Source: Ulota crispa
Taxonomy: Eukaryota; Streptophyta; Bryopsida; Orthotrichales; Orthotrichaceae
NCBI GenBank assembly: GCA_963920765.1
Contig: OY987244.1
Span: 10,046,501-10,110,500, forward strand
Length of the DNA stretch: 64,000 nt
Reading direction: 5' to 3'
The notes beneath the pieces are model-generated. The model saw nothing but the letters and a program-made list of their open reading frames with translations. It had not been told where the DNA came from and searched no databases. Position 1 is the first letter of the stretch, and each line of letters begins with the position of its first letter. The position numbers and the translations under genes are program-made. Shown in pieces: positions 1 to 11,833 of the stretch.

Positions 1-529
1 ACAAGTTTGTTTAACAAAAAATATAAAAGGTATTATAATCTCATATTGTTGGTATATGATTCTCATGTAATCTCAATCAATCATACCAAATTTTGGTTAC
101 TAAAAGTAAAAATCCTATTTTTGGTAAATTGTTTTGTGTCAAAATCATGGTTTTACAAGAAAGTTGATTTAAAAACATTGGTGATGAATTTTTAAGATTT
201 GATTGCATGGATGTGTTGGATACCTCCGTGCGCACATCTTTTTTTTTAACAAGCATCTTCAAAAAGTTCAAAATTCCTTCATTGGAGACTTGAATGTTGG
301 TGTAATCAAGACCAAATTTAGTTAGAAAAATATCTCAAATTTTTAATACCTTTAAGCACAACCTAATTACCATAAAGAAATACCAAAAGACCAAAATTCA
401 ATTTTTGGTAAATTATTATAAGTCAAAATTATGGTTTTACAAGAGAACTGATTGAGACACATTGGTAATAAATTTTTGAGGTTTGATTGCTAGGCATGTA
501 GAAAATGTCCTTACACACATCTTTCATGC
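1..529. other. AT-rich intergenic sequence, no gene seen
   Basis: Strongly AT-rich sequence with short direct similarities: the phrases around 110-190 and 405-480 repeat each other imperfectly (TTTTTGGTAAATT, AAAATTATGGTTTTACAAGA), which points to an old tandem or dispersed repeat. The two short open frames here have no protein-like features. Confidence 0.5.
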
Positions 530-834
530 TAAAAAAAACCCCCTTAAGTACCAAAAATTTGATCTTCAAAGGATTTCGTGTGTCTCGTGTTATGCCCAAA
601 TTTTGTAAATTTTTTACTTTTTGAGTAAATTCAAATTTTTCTATTTGACTTATATGTTATGACAAAAATTTCTGAAATTTTCTCCACATCTTTGGATACT
701 AGTGTAGTACAAGATCCAATTATTAGATGTGTCCAAAAATAAAACTTTATCCAAAATTTGGTACTTGTACAAGAAATGGCAGTTTTGGAGCAGTTTTAGT
801 GAAAACATAGTCAAAAGCCTTTAGGGGTTGACAT
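530..834 (+). repeat. Degenerate TTAA-family element (fragment)
   Basis: The right end reads GTCAAAAGCCTTTAGGGGTTGA, a decayed form of the CCTTTAGGGGTTAA terminus seen elsewhere in the window. The preceding 60 bases resemble the sequence before the similar ends near 46940 and 50633 (GGCAGTTTTGGAG followed by a run ending in TAGTCAAAA). A possible left end (ACCCCCTTAAGTACC) lies near 535. The limits are uncertain. Confidence 0.35.
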
Positions 835-1152
835 GGAGAGCAACAAGTAATACTAAAAACAGAACATGAATATTCACATTTTGTCTTTATACAAAGTAAG
901 CCAAGGTCAATTATTGGCAGTGTCTCCATGATTATATGATAGATCTTAATGTACAAGATTTGGTCTAGTGTATGCACAAGACTTGATCTTTTTTTACATT
1001 TTACATTATTTAAATATCTATTGTTGCTATAATAATCTTCATCTATAATGGCTGCAAAAAAAAACTTTTAAAAGGTCCTTGTAACAACAACAAAGTTCCG
1101 GAACAACAAACTAGCGGATTTCAAGTAGTAAACCATGTGAAATTCAAATTTT

Positions 1153-1351
1153 AGAGAGTTGTATGCACATCCGAGTAGCCAAGTGGTGAGTCATGAGGTA
1201 ATTTTCCAAGGTAAGACAATCTAGAAATTGTCAAGGCAACCTACACCAAATAGTGCATTTATGTTAGCCTTAACAATTGGGTTTAAGCATTACCTTGGCA
1301 AAGTTACCTCATGACTCATCCTTGGCTACTTGGTAGGGCATGCAACTCTCT
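1153..1351. repeat. Foldback with arms of about 65 bp
   Basis: AGAGAGTTGTATGCACATCC followed by GAGTAGCCAAGTGGTGAGTC and ATGAGGTAA on the left pairs with the reverse complement ending in GCATGCAACTCTCT on the right. The arms are about 65 bp, separated by about 70 bp, and would form a long hairpin if transcribed. It arose from a partial inverted copy of the adjacent CACTAAATAGTGC family unit. Confidence 0.65.
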
Positions 1352-1560
1352 TTACGCTACTATAATTACTTGTTTTGTGTAAAGTTCCAACTTTCTTGCT
1401 CCTTGGCTCTAGCGCTTGTTGCTACACCCAACCGTTGCTTGCTTTCTCCAATGTTTATCACGGGAATTATTGCCAAAAGTAACTGTAGCAACAGTGTATT
1501 TTAAAGAGTGTGAAATGTTAAGAAATTAGTGTAAAGCAACCTAAATGCAATATTTGATGT
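1241..1560. repeat. CACTAAATAGTGC family element, copy 1
   Basis: About 300 bp with inverted ends related to CACTAAATAGTGCATTTAGG on the left and CCTAAATGCA on the right. It is directly followed by a second copy at 1560-1860, and the two share an internal layout: GTTACCTCATGACTCATC-like text, then GCAACTCTCT, then GAAATGTTAAGAAATTAGTG near the right end. The left part of this copy takes part in a foldback with 1153-1230 (see the foldback entry). It is probably a miniature inverted-repeat transposon. No coding capacity. Confidence 0.6.
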
Positions 1561-1860
1561 ACACTAAATAGTGCATTTAGGTTGCCTTAACAATTACGTT
1601 GCCTTACCTTAGAAAGTTACATGTTGACTCATCACTTGGAGGTTGGAGGTGCATACAACTCTTTAGATATTTGGATTTCACATGTTTAACAACTTGGAAA
1701 CCACTATTTTATTTTTCCATAGCTTTGTTGTTGTTACTAGGCCCTTTAAAATTGTTTATTGCAGTAATTATTGTCAAAAGTTACCAGAGCATCACAAAAT
1801 ATTTAAATAGTGTGAAATGTTAAGAAATTAGTGTGGGGCAACCTAAATGCACCACTTGGT
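1560..1860. repeat. CACTAAATAGTGC family element, copy 2
   Basis: Left terminus ACACTAAATAGTGCATTTAG and right terminus GGGGCAACCTAAATGCACCA are near inverted complements. The body is a direct homologue of 1241-1560, and further copies lie at 53103-53345 and 58292-58632. About 300 bp, non-coding, so a MITE-type repeat. Superfamily not assigned because no clear target duplication was found. Confidence 0.65.
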
Positions 1861-1869
1861 ATCTCATGG

Positions 1870-3163
1870 AGATCACTCCTTGCAATTTTATGGTATACAC
1901 GTGAGTTGAGAAGATATTTAATGTAACTGTTTATCTAAATAATTATATTTTAGATGACCGTATTTTTATATGAAAAGCTATCCGGGGCATATTTCTACTA
2001 TCCTATGTTTTTTTATAAATTTGTTCATTTGGTTTTTAAGTGGGGCTACTATATATACAAAATTTATTTGTTTAATTTTATCCTATCTCCACTATTCTTT
2101 AAACAAAAGTTTTTTTTTATTACATACATATATATAATATATACCATGAAACCAATAATAAGCATATAAATGAAAGGGTCATTGTCCAACTAGAAATTTT
2201 TATTACCAAATTTTAAATATTTCTTGATACTATTCCATGTATTTAAAACAAACTAATATGGAGACCAACAAACAACACTAGAAATTTTCACAACCCCTAT
2301 TTTTCAAGGCTAATTTATTAATAAAAACTCATATTAACTAATGTTTTTACTTATCCTAATTTATATATACTAAAAAATATAGTATTTCATGAACCCTATA
2401 ATAGCTCTACACATTATACAAATTTTTTGCTCTTTAAACTAAACGGACCCTATTTTTTAACTCACGCAGTTTCTAAAACATGGGCTAGTGATCTCCTTGA
2501 GCTTGGTGCAATGCATTTGGAATGAGTGGGAGTTTTATTATACATTCTTCTAGAATTGAAAGCTTTTACATTTCCTTTTCTTTTCATTTCTTTTTGTAGT
2601 AGGAGGGGAGGAAAAACTTTGTTTGCTAGATTTTGAATGAAAGCTAGCTTACAATACTACTATTTTGGATAAATTTCTATATATCATTTAGTGTTTCTAA
2701 TTTTGGCAAAAATTTCCTAACCCGCGGGCATTTTGTTTGTCCACTCATCTTTTACCTTTTACTTTGGACCTGACCCCACATGACAGTACACTTAAAAATC
2801 CATTAAGTTTAAAATCATCTTCTAAACTTATTCTACTTGGGAAAAAGAGTCGGGAAAGAAGGGGAAGAAGTAACTGTTATTCTCTTCTCTAATTTTTGCA
2901 ACTAATAGCGCTTTGTTATTTTGGTGGTGTCATTGCACGCTGTAAGAGTCATGGTGACATTCAATGAGACAATCGGGTAGCTCACATGGCGAGTGCTAGA
3001 GGTGGACGCCGGCGGTCACGAATGAGTTTCATCCGAGACCACCTGGCGGACTGGCAATTATGGCACTAGAAAAATTTGATTCCGCCACCAGCCTTGCCAG
3101 CACCATCTTTTTTAAGTTTTTGAAGGATTTTGTGGGGAATTTTTTCTTGGCCTCTTTGGTGCC
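1870..3163. other. AT-rich intergenic sequence, no gene seen
   Basis: No convincing coding region. The segment 2940-3060 is more GC-rich than its surroundings (GGTGGACGCCGGCGGTCACG) but has no extended open frame or splice pattern. An isolated CACTAGAAATTTTCACAA at 2277 resembles the start of a CACTA-type end, but no partner was found. Confidence 0.45.
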
Positions 3164-3885
3164 GGGTAGTTGCAAGATACACTTCACTATTTTGTCTCAA
3201 ACACCCTTAGTACTAGTAGTACTAGTAGTATTACCAAGCTTTTGGAATAATTTTAAAAAAATAAAATAAAATATGGAAAATTTGTAAAGCACTTAAAATA
3301 GCATACTTGTGAAAATTCAAAACTAGAAAAAATTTATTCTAAAAGTTATGAGCAAAACAAAATCACCAACAAAAAGCCAATTTCTTTCTTGCTTTTTAGA
3401 AAATAGTAAAATAATTCAAAAAATAAAATAAAAAGTAGCCATTTGAAAACCCATTAAACACATTCACATGGTACAATTGCTTTGCTAAGGAATTTCTTTG
3501 TATTTTGCCAATGAAGGGAGATAGGATGCCCACTTTGAGACAATGTAGATGCCATGGAATTTATAATTTTGCAAAATCCTGCTATAAATGCGTGTAAGCA
3601 TGCTCCATAAACAACATCTATGATTTATAGCCCTAGAAAAGTTTTTTGGACCCAAATAGTACTAAAACCCCCAAAATGGCCAAGAAAGATACCTATTTAG
3701 GGGCTGTTTAAAAATATATGTATTTTTTTTAAACTGCAAAATTTATGGAAGGTCTATAACTATGACATGTAGCTTCCTCTAAAATTTCAGCTCAAAAGAA
3801 CTTGCTGCGCAATAGTTACAAGCCAAAAAGCATATGCGGGAGGTGAAGGGGACAAGAAATAGTACAAGTGTTTCTTGCAATCACC
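3164..3885 (-). mobile_element. GGGTAGTTGCAAG family element, degenerate copy
   Basis: About 720 bp. It begins GGGTAGTTGCAAGATACACT and ends near AAGTGTTTCTTGCAATCACC, which are inverted complements. Its first 300 bp match, in reverse orientation, the right part of the better-preserved copy at 11096-11833, including the TAAAATAGCATACTTGTGAA-like stretch and AAAACCAAT-rich text. Non-autonomous: no transposase frame seen. Target duplication not clear in this copy. Confidence 0.6.
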
Positions 3886-4239
3886 TTGTTGCGCTTCTTG
3901 CAAGTGTTTACTACTTTATCAGTGATATCATTTCCAAGTTTTGTCATAGAAATTTCTTTGCAAGGAAAATTAGAGTTTGAGGTTCACAAAGAAATTTGAT
4001 ATAAGCCATGGAAGAAAAAATCTTGTTGAGGTTATTACTCACCAACACTCTACCACCATTGTTTGGAACACATGTTTCTCAACCTTCTATATTGACAAAT
4101 ACACCTCCACTTCCTATAACACAACTTTAAGCAATATCAAATGAATCATATCAAGAGCATCATTGAAGCAACATTGCTATCAAATTTTTGTTGGAGCAAT
4201 GCAAGAAGCATGTGGAGGACCATAACACTGTAACAATGC

Positions 4240-4845
4240 AACAGTATCAGTGGACAAGGATACACAAGCTTCTTGTTGCTCAATTTCCTTGAGAATCTAT
4301 GAAGAAAGTCAAATTCTTGTACAATAAGTGGGAGAAGCTTTGTAGTTTTATTTCAAGTTTAAAAAGCTCATAATCATACTAGTGCAGGTGTTTGAGACAA
4401 TTGTGCCAATTTTGTTTGATTAGTACCAAAACCTCCAGCACACCACCTGGTGCCAAAACCTCTAACATACTAGTGGATCTTGATAAGGAGTATGATAGAA
4501 AATGGAACCATTGCCGCAACCTACGGATCCTACATCATCTAGTATTGATTGTGAGAGCACCAAAACCAGTCCTCGTACATACATCGCAACTTTAGTTGAA
4601 TGCGGCGGCAAAGGAACTGATACCCAACCAGCTAAACGGGATAAATTTTAAAGAAGTTTGATGGATTCTTTAGACATACTTGGTACTTCTATTGCAAAAA
4701 TTGAGAAGCTCAAAATTGAGGCCGATTTAAAAATGTTTAAATTGCAACATGCTAATAACGAGATAATGATTTCCATATTTGCAAAAGTGTTAAAAAAAAT
4801 GCACAAGAGATATGGTATGATATGTAGTTTTATCTACTTTTAATT
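4240..4845 (+). pseudogene. Decayed Myb/SANT- or trihelix-like protein fragment
   Basis: From 4251 one frame reads QWTRIHKLLVAQFP, a stop, then ESMKKVKFLYNKWEKLCSF: tryptophan-spaced helices with the KxKFxxxKWEKL pattern seen in plant Myb/SANT-like (trihelix-related) DNA-binding domains. Further on, a frame opening at ATG 4502 starts MEPLPQPTDPTSSS, continues with a Ser/Thr/Pro-rich linker, meets one TAA at about 4649, then runs from ATG 4658 into a charged helical segment (IAKIEKLKIEADLKMFKLQ). A SANT-like domain, disordered linker and coiled tail is the layout of Harbinger-associated Myb-like proteins and of trihelix factors. The parts are in different frames with internal stops, so it is either a decayed copy or has unrecognised introns. 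The assignment is tentative; no family was confirmed by alignment. Confidence 0.3.
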
Positions 4846-4849
4846 TGAT

Positions 4850-6355
4850 TTGATTTCTTTGCTATGTGAACTTCTATTATTTCAAATTTATTATACTCTA
4901 TTTTTGTTGATAGAACTTCTTATCTTAAATCTAAATTTTCTTTCAAGTACGTGCATTGTTGAGATGCTAAGAGCTATAATATTATACTATAATCATAGTA
5001 CAATGCACACTTGACGTGTTCAATAAACATAATATCTAGGTGAACATAAAGTCTATGCAATAAGATTTAGCTCTGTATATTGACAAGGTGATGGACAATG
5101 GGAGTCAAAGAACAATTTTAATTAATCAATGATAGTTCAATTGTTTGTTATTGCCTTTCAATTTCTTTTTATTGGAGATTAGAGACAATTTTACTTCTAT
5201 ACAGGTGAGACTAGAGTTTGAGATATGACTTGAAAATAAAGATACACCACGGTAAGCTGATTGAGCAAATTTGTATTCATTGCAAGGTAATTAGGGTTAA
5301 CTCTTATTATACTTTTACAAAATGAGACATATTTCTTTTAGAATAAATTGTTAAAAAAAGCGAAGGAGCAAATATGCCACAAGTCCAAACTTTGGTGAGC
5401 ATCTGGAATCTTTCTGTATTGTGTTTTCATTGTTGCTATGTCTTGTGCCTAAATCATGATTTGTCATTGATCTTAACACAATTTTAGTTCATGTAATTTG
5501 CTTTAGATGAAAACTTTGTCTATGAAGTAAAATCTTAGTTTCTAAGAAGACATTTTTCTGTGTAGTTCTTTTATTTCTTTGTTGCCATAAATTGATTTTT
5601 ATGCTCCTCTTACTTGTTGTCTCTATTACTCAATTTGTGTATTTAAATTTCAAAAGAGTACATTTCAAAGCACCCTACTTATTTCAAGTGGACTGTGCAG
5701 TGCAGCAGTCAAAATTTTATCTCACCAATATATGGCTTGATTGCAGATTACAATTCAAGATGAGAGACATAAAACATGGCAAGTGTCTAAAAGAATAAGG
5801 CTGCATTTGAAGCTTGGCGAGAATTGGTGCAATGAGACAGGGAATATGCAATTCATGTACTTTTATTTTCAATTGATTTCTATGTATAGTGGTGGGTTTT
5901 GGAGGTTTTACTTATACAAGATGAAAATGAAGGATAAACAATTGCCATTTCACAATTGTAAGACAATCATATGAGAATTGACATGACTACCAAACAACTC
6001 ATACCAATCGTAAAACACAATCAATTGTCTCTAAGTCATTTTTTAGTTGTTTTGACTTATTTGTGGGAGGTCAATTTTTTACGATTAAAATTTTCATCTA
6101 GATGAAGATCATCCTTTGCCCCTCAAAACTTTCACTGCCTCAGCCCCCCTCCCTCCCTTGCCTTTATTTTTCCTTTGAGGCAAAAAATCTTTTGCACAGT
6201 TTTCAATGTTGCAATTAATCTCCTCTAACACATGCTTGTCAAAGGTACCTACATATGACATGTGTCAAAATTTCATTTGTTAAGGTCAATTTTTTATTAT
6301 TTTAGTTAATTATTAAAAAAAATGATACATGTTGGACACAATTGTAAGACAATTT
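4850..6355. other. Intergenic sequence with weak coding-like patches
   Basis: Mostly AT-rich. Around 5741-5850 one frame reads ITIQDERHKTWQVSKR and, further on, LGENWCN, which is faintly reminiscent of a plant B3 DNA-binding domain core, but the match is too short to call. It may be the continuation of the decayed unit at 4240-4845. No gene is supported. Confidence 0.3.
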
Positions 6356-6359
6356 TGGT

Positions 6360-7290
6360 GCAATTATAGTGCAATTGTTATAGAGTTACTATGTAGTTGT
6401 AATAAATTATTGTGTGGTTGTAGACTAGCTATAGTTTGGTTTATGTGTAGAAGATGTTTAGTTGTACTATAGTTGTAGTGTAATTGTAATGCAATTGTAA
6501 TATAGTTGATATACGGTTGTATTGTAATGTTATGTAATTGTAGTGTAGTTGTAATGAAGTTGTAATATGGTTGATATAAAGTTGTAATGTACTTTCTTTG
6601 TCCCAATATAAAGCTCCAAATTAGGCATATTTCTTGTCCCACTAAAAAGCTCCCTTTTGCCAATTTCAGTTTTTGAGAAAGCATTTGTCATATCCAACGA
6701 TCTCATGCGGGCAAAGTAAGCTATTAAAGAGCATTCATCTTCTAACAAGCTTGGCCTTGCCCATATGAAGTGTCATTGTTGCTACTAATATTTAAATCAT
6801 CAATAATGAGGAGCTAGCAACATGTACAAATGTGGTACTTTTTGCATGGAATTTGGGTACCCAAATTGCAACATCAAAGCTAGAGATTTTGCGCACATTT
6901 GATAGGTGGTATATTGATTGTAGAATGCATGTGTCATCAATACAAAGTCTAAAATAATGAGGAGCCGACAGCCTTCTCAAACTATATGCACAAATATGGT
7001 ACTTTTTGTATGAAATTTGGGTGTCTACACGACAACATAAAAACCTGAGATTTTGTAGATATTTGATACGTGGCATATTAATTCTAGAATGCATTTTTCA
7101 CTAGCATAGTGACTAAAATTTTAGTTAATCCCTCATGGAGAAGTTTTTTGGAGCTTTATAATGGGACAGAGGGAGTAATAGTTATGTAGTTGTAATGTAG
7201 TTGTTATATAGTTGTTGTGTAATTGTGGCACAATTGTAATGTAGTTGTAGTGTAATTGTGGTGTAGTTGTATTGTGGTTATTTACATTGA
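6360..7290. repeat. TGTAGTTGTAA minisatellite, split by an insertion
   Basis: Short degenerate tandem units around TAGTTGTAATGTAGTTGTA occupy about 6360-6590 and resume at about 7178-7290. The two halves are separated by the Stowaway-like element at 6592-7175, so the array predates that insertion. Open frames over this array translate to Tyr/Thr/Leu/His repeats and are artefacts. Confidence 0.75.
6592..7175. mobile_element. Stowaway-like MITE (TA target), copy 1
   Basis: 584 bp, with inverted ends CTTTCTTTGTCCCAATATAA and (reverse complement of the right end) CTCCCTCTGTCCCATTATAA. A TA dinucleotide lies on each side (6590-6591 and 7176-7177). The interior carries AAGCTCCAAATTAG and TTTCTTGTCCCACTAAAAAG, shared with copies at 23820, 31411 and 45922. 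CTCCCTC(C/T)GTCCC ends on TA are the hallmark of Stowaway elements mobilised by mariner-like transposases. It is inserted in the TGTAGTTGTAA minisatellite. Confidence 0.85.
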
Positions 7291-10135
7291 TTTGTAAATA
7301 TTGATATTTGACTATTTTAACAATTACTTTGTAGTTGTTCTCTACTTGTTTTTTAGTTATTTTGTAATAATTATTTGTTGTAGGAAATAGTACACTAAGT
7401 AATTACACTCATGCTTACAACTACCACACAACAATAAACAAAAAAAGAGTCAATAATTCAATTGTAATCCAATAGTTCCACATGCAAAAAACCCAACAAT
7501 CTAGTTGTAATGCAGTTGTAAAAGGATGCAACATCATTGCAACACAATTATGTTATAGTTATAACATAGTTGATAACTAGTTGTAATACAGTTGTTAACC
7601 AATTTTGACTAGGTCATAGATTATTTACAAAAATTGGTAGTCAATACATTGAAATTTAGTTGAAAACCAACTGCAAAAGAAATTTATCTAAATCTTACAA
7701 TCTATTATAATTGCACTCTAATTGCATATTGTGTTTCTATAAATTGCAAACTCTTACTAACTGTATGATATAAACAAACCATATTTTGTCTAAACTCTTG
7801 TCAAAGCTTCAAAATAAACCTAAAAGTTGCAAAAAATCACTTCTAAAATTTAGATTAACAAGGATTAGCAACCACACCACATTACAAGATTCTATATGTA
7901 TAATGAGATATGATTTTATGAAAACTACCTAATTGCACCCATAGAGCTGAAAACCACCATGCATTCAAGAGTCAATCACTATTTCACTAAAAACTCAAGA
8001 GAAGGGTTTCAATTTTTGTCAAAAATAAGACTCTACCACATATCCAACATATAAATTTGCACAATTGAGTTACAACTCACCAAGATGTGGATTTTTGAAG
8101 TTGGGTTGAAAACTGCCATTGTGGTAGACATCCTTCTACTAGAAATTGTACCAAAAACTCCTCAAAACTTAGAATCCAGCGTGTTTGGTGTCATTGAAAA
8201 GCTACTAGCACAAGAAAGAACTCCAGAAACTTTCAAACAATAAAGTTCAAATTCGAACTTACAGCAAGCAAATGAAACAAGCTAATACAAAAGAGAAGGG
8301 ACTTTCATTCCCAAAAATCTTAGCATAGCTTTGCCCTACAAGTGAGAAGAATGAGTGGAAGAGAGGAACCATCCAAGCCTTTTTATCCTTGGGTGCTAGG
8401 GTTCAAGGGTGGCAGCCACATCTCCACCCTCCAATCTACCAACCTCAATCTGAATCAAGAGTCCACATTCATTAGAAGAAAATGAGCAACAAACAACTAG
8501 GCCATAGTTGCACAACAATTGAATGACTATTTAACAATTGTGATTACAATTGAGCAATTGTTATATATATGTAGTTGTTGTGACATAGTCATGTATTGCA
8601 TATCTTTCTTCAAGTGATTGAGTTTAAAAATACAACCCGATTTTAGGGTTGCGTGCTTTTATAATTCCAAGGAAAATATGTATTTGGCAAATTTAACATT
8701 ACAAATGTGCTTAAAACACATGTTAACCTAAAAATGGACTACTTACATTTTAAAATCCAAATTGTGAAGCATAAAAAACAAACTAGCTTGCAATTTTTGA
8801 AGTTCTAACATTTAATATTTCAATTTACTAAACTATTTTAGAAGAAATAAGTGAAATTTTGTTCTCTAGATTTTCTATCTTCAAAAACTAACAAAAGCAA
8901 TTGATAATATTAGCTTTTTTTGGAACATAATTCATTTCAAAATTCAAAAATTGTAATTATAAATTTTTACTGATATTGTTTCTTTTAATATTTCAATTGC
9001 AACATAATTTAGCTTTTTGTAAGTTCTAAAGTACATTACAAGGTTAAGGTGATTAAGCTTGGAAATGCAATCTAAAAGTAGGCAAACTAAATTTATGATA
9101 ATTTTTTGATTTGTGTGTCTTTTAATACATTGATTATAATCATTATTTGCATTAGAATTTTAGTTAATAAAGTAGCATTTGAATTCTAGAATTGTTATGA
9201 ATTTAATAACAACAATTGAAATCTTCTACATATCTAAATTGGGCTTTTTTAATTGAATCATAAGATTATTATTTTTTGTGATTTTCCCAAAAATTAGAAG
9301 AACAAAGATGAATTTTCGATAATGCATAACTCCCAATTAATATTTTGAACTAATACATGATGTTTATTTTGGATTACATGAACTTTATTGTCTATTATAT
9401 AGTTTATTTTATTTTATTTCAATATTGTATTTTAAAAATACATATATAGTTTTAAACCTTTTAGAACATCAAATTTTCTTTTGAATATTTTAAAACTTAG
9501 AAAAATTGGAAATTGATTTTGATAAATAAAGCCAATGATTTATCAATTGCACAAAGGTCAATTAACTAAAATCAATGGCAATTGCTTTTGAGAAGTTGAT
9601 TGCGATTGATTATTCTAAAATAATTTGATAAAAATAAAAATTCAATGAACTAAGAAATTTTCAAGGTAATTTTTTCACTTTTTGTTATGAACTTACCATA
9701 TTTTTTGTTCCTTTCACTACCAATTTAACATTTAAAAATCCAATTAACATTAATATTTACTAAATTGAGATTTTTAAAGCTTCATGTTAATAAAATTAAC
9801 AAACAAACATGCATAACTAAATAATGGTGATGTTTTAATTTATGTTTGTTAAAATTCATTAACATGCAAAAACTTCTATGTAAATTTTAGATCATAATTA
9901 TAGCTAGTGTAGATTTATTATCTTAGTCACTAAAATAAATATTAATATTCTAGTAATTTTGTAAATAATATAAAAGGAAACAATTAGTTTTTGTAATGAT
10001 AATTTTTATGAAACAAACTACTTTATAACAAGTAGGACAATCATAAAAAATTATACAATTTTTGTATTAATAATAACTTCTATTGAAAGCTATAGATATT
10101 ATTAAGTCATTGTTAATTATAATGCAATTGTTTAT
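7291..10135. other. AT-rich intergenic desert
   Basis: Very AT-rich, with many short CAATTG/TTGTAA-type patches and traces of the TAGTTGTAA repeat (around 7500-7600 and 8560). No coding region, RNA gene or delimited mobile element was identified. A slightly more GC-rich stretch at about 8330-8470 shows no coding pattern. Confidence 0.5.
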
Positions 10136-10538
10136 GAGAATTGATATGTGCATTGATATATGCACACTTGGAGAGGGGGAGGGTAAATTTTAGATATTTA
10201 TAATGAAAAAGCTGAATTTGGAAAGTTTGAATTTAGATTTCAACTTAGAGATCTTAATTTTGCCTAAATCCACAAAGATTGGTACAATTAAACAATGTTT
10301 AGTGGAAAAGCTTAGTTTTTTTACAAACAAGGGTAAAAATAATGATTTGCTCCCTAATTAAGCTCTAGGCGTTGTTCAATTATATTTTTCTTTGTGGATC
10401 TAGACTAAATCAAGGTCTCCAAATCAAAATCTAAATTCAAACTTTTCAAATTCAGCTTGTACAATGATGCATATCTAAAATTTATCCCCCCCTTTCAAGT
10501 TCATATAGTAAACCCTCAATGGGCTCATATCAATTCCC
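10136..10538. repeat. Foldback element, arms of about 130 bp
   Basis: The left arm starts GAGAATTGATATGTGCATTG and the right arm ends with the complement of GGGAATTGATATGAGCCCAT. The arms continue through (G)GATAAATTTTAGATATGxA, AAGCTGAATTTG, AAAGTTTGAATTTAGATTT and ATCCACAAAGA. Arms of about 130-150 bp flank a loop of about 110 bp, with mismatches. The flanks GTTTAT and GTTTAC may be a remnant target duplication. Non-coding and MITE-like. Confidence 0.7.
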
Positions 10539-11095
10539 TTGTTTACTTGATTGCAAGTTTAATACTACTTATTTACAATTGTAAAATGATTAGAAAATAG
10601 TTTCAATTAATAATATTGCAATTGAATATAATTGTGGTGCAATTTTTAAATTAATTAGATGTTTGTCACTTTACATTTGCAAGTGGAAAACAATTATAAC
10701 ACAATTATATTGATGGTATTGAAATTGATAACTATTGTAAAACAATTACTATTGGCAATATGTTATGATGTTTGCGGTGCTTGACTTTGCAAACAATGTT
10801 TTTAATCAATAAGATCACATACTTGTAAAATGTAAAAGTTGAAAATGGAAATTAATCTAAATATTGTAGTTTTTTTTTTAAATGGACAAATTTATAAACA
10901 AAAAGTGATTGACATAATATATATTAAAAACATGAATTGTTTGTTAATATGTAAAAAGACCTTCAAAAAAACAATATGCTATTTGGAAAATACAGTTTTT
11001 GAATTTTTTTCAACAAATAATTCATTAGCTATGAACTTGCAAATGTCTGTTAAAAAATTTGTTTCTATATTTGAAATACTTGTATAAGTTCATAA
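10539..11095. other. AT-rich intergenic sequence
   Basis: No supported gene. The open frame at 10839-11087 is Lys/Phe/Ile/Asn-rich and matches what random AT-rich sequence yields. Confidence 0.5.
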
Positions 11096-11833
11096 GGGTA
11101 GTTGCAAGAAACACTTGTCTTGCTTTATGTCCCCTTGCTACACGGTGTGTGGTTTTAGGGGTGTATCTTTTTCTTACCAACTTCTTTTCACGTGAAAATT
11201 TAGAAGAAGGTTCACATTGAAGTTATTGACCTATTGTGTTTTTTTAGGTTTTTTTAAAAATCATTCACTAATTTTAAATGGATTCAAATAATACGTCTAC
11301 CTTGGTTGTTTTGTGGGTTTTCAGTACTGCATTGAGGAGAAAAAAAGGTATTTGATGCCACAAATTTGGGGAGTTGTTCATCATTGAACATTACACAAAT
11401 ATGCCGAGGGGTTTTAGAAAAATGTAAATTACATGCCCTCCACTTTCCCTCAAAGTGGGCATCCATTGGACAGGCATTAGGGTTTGGAAACAAATATCCT
11501 TGAAAAATGATTTGCATTAGTCAATGCCCCTCACAGTGGACCAAAATGGCTATTTTTTGTTTTAATTTTTTGAGATTTTTTACTATTTTCCAAAAAGCAA
11601 AAAGGTAATTGTCTTTTTGTTGGTAATTTTTGTCCCTCTACTTTTGTGCATAACTTTTAGAACAAAAAATTTCTAGGTCTGAATTTTCATGAGTATGCTA
11701 TTTTAAGTGCTTTACAAATTTTCCGTATCTTATTTTATTTTTAAAAATAATTCAAAAGCTCATAGTACTACCTAGTACTTCAAGTTTTAAGGGTGTTTGA
11801 CACAAAATTGTGAAGTGTTTCTTGCAACTACCC
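11096..11833. mobile_element. GGGTAGTTGCAAG family element with ATAA duplication
   Basis: 738 bp flanked by an ATAA direct repeat (11092-11095 and 11834-11837), with perfect inverted termini of about 20 bp, GGGTAGTTGCAAGAAACACT and its complement. A degenerate inverted copy lies at 3164-3885. The interior contains a 77-codon minus-strand frame (11284-11517) with a mixed composition (NPNACPMDAHFEGKW), which may be a captured or relic fragment, but no transposase is recognised. The superfamily is unassigned: a 4-bp duplication with GGGTA ends does not match the common plant classes cleanly. Confidence 0.7.

Noticed and set aside
2277-2300. CACTAGAAATTTTCACAA considered as a CACTA transposon end
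   Set aside because: No subterminal repeats and no partner end were seen.
6364-6748. Tyr/Thr/Asn-rich minus-strand frames of 72-106 codons
   Set aside because: Translated TGTAGTTGTAA minisatellite plus a Stowaway-like end.
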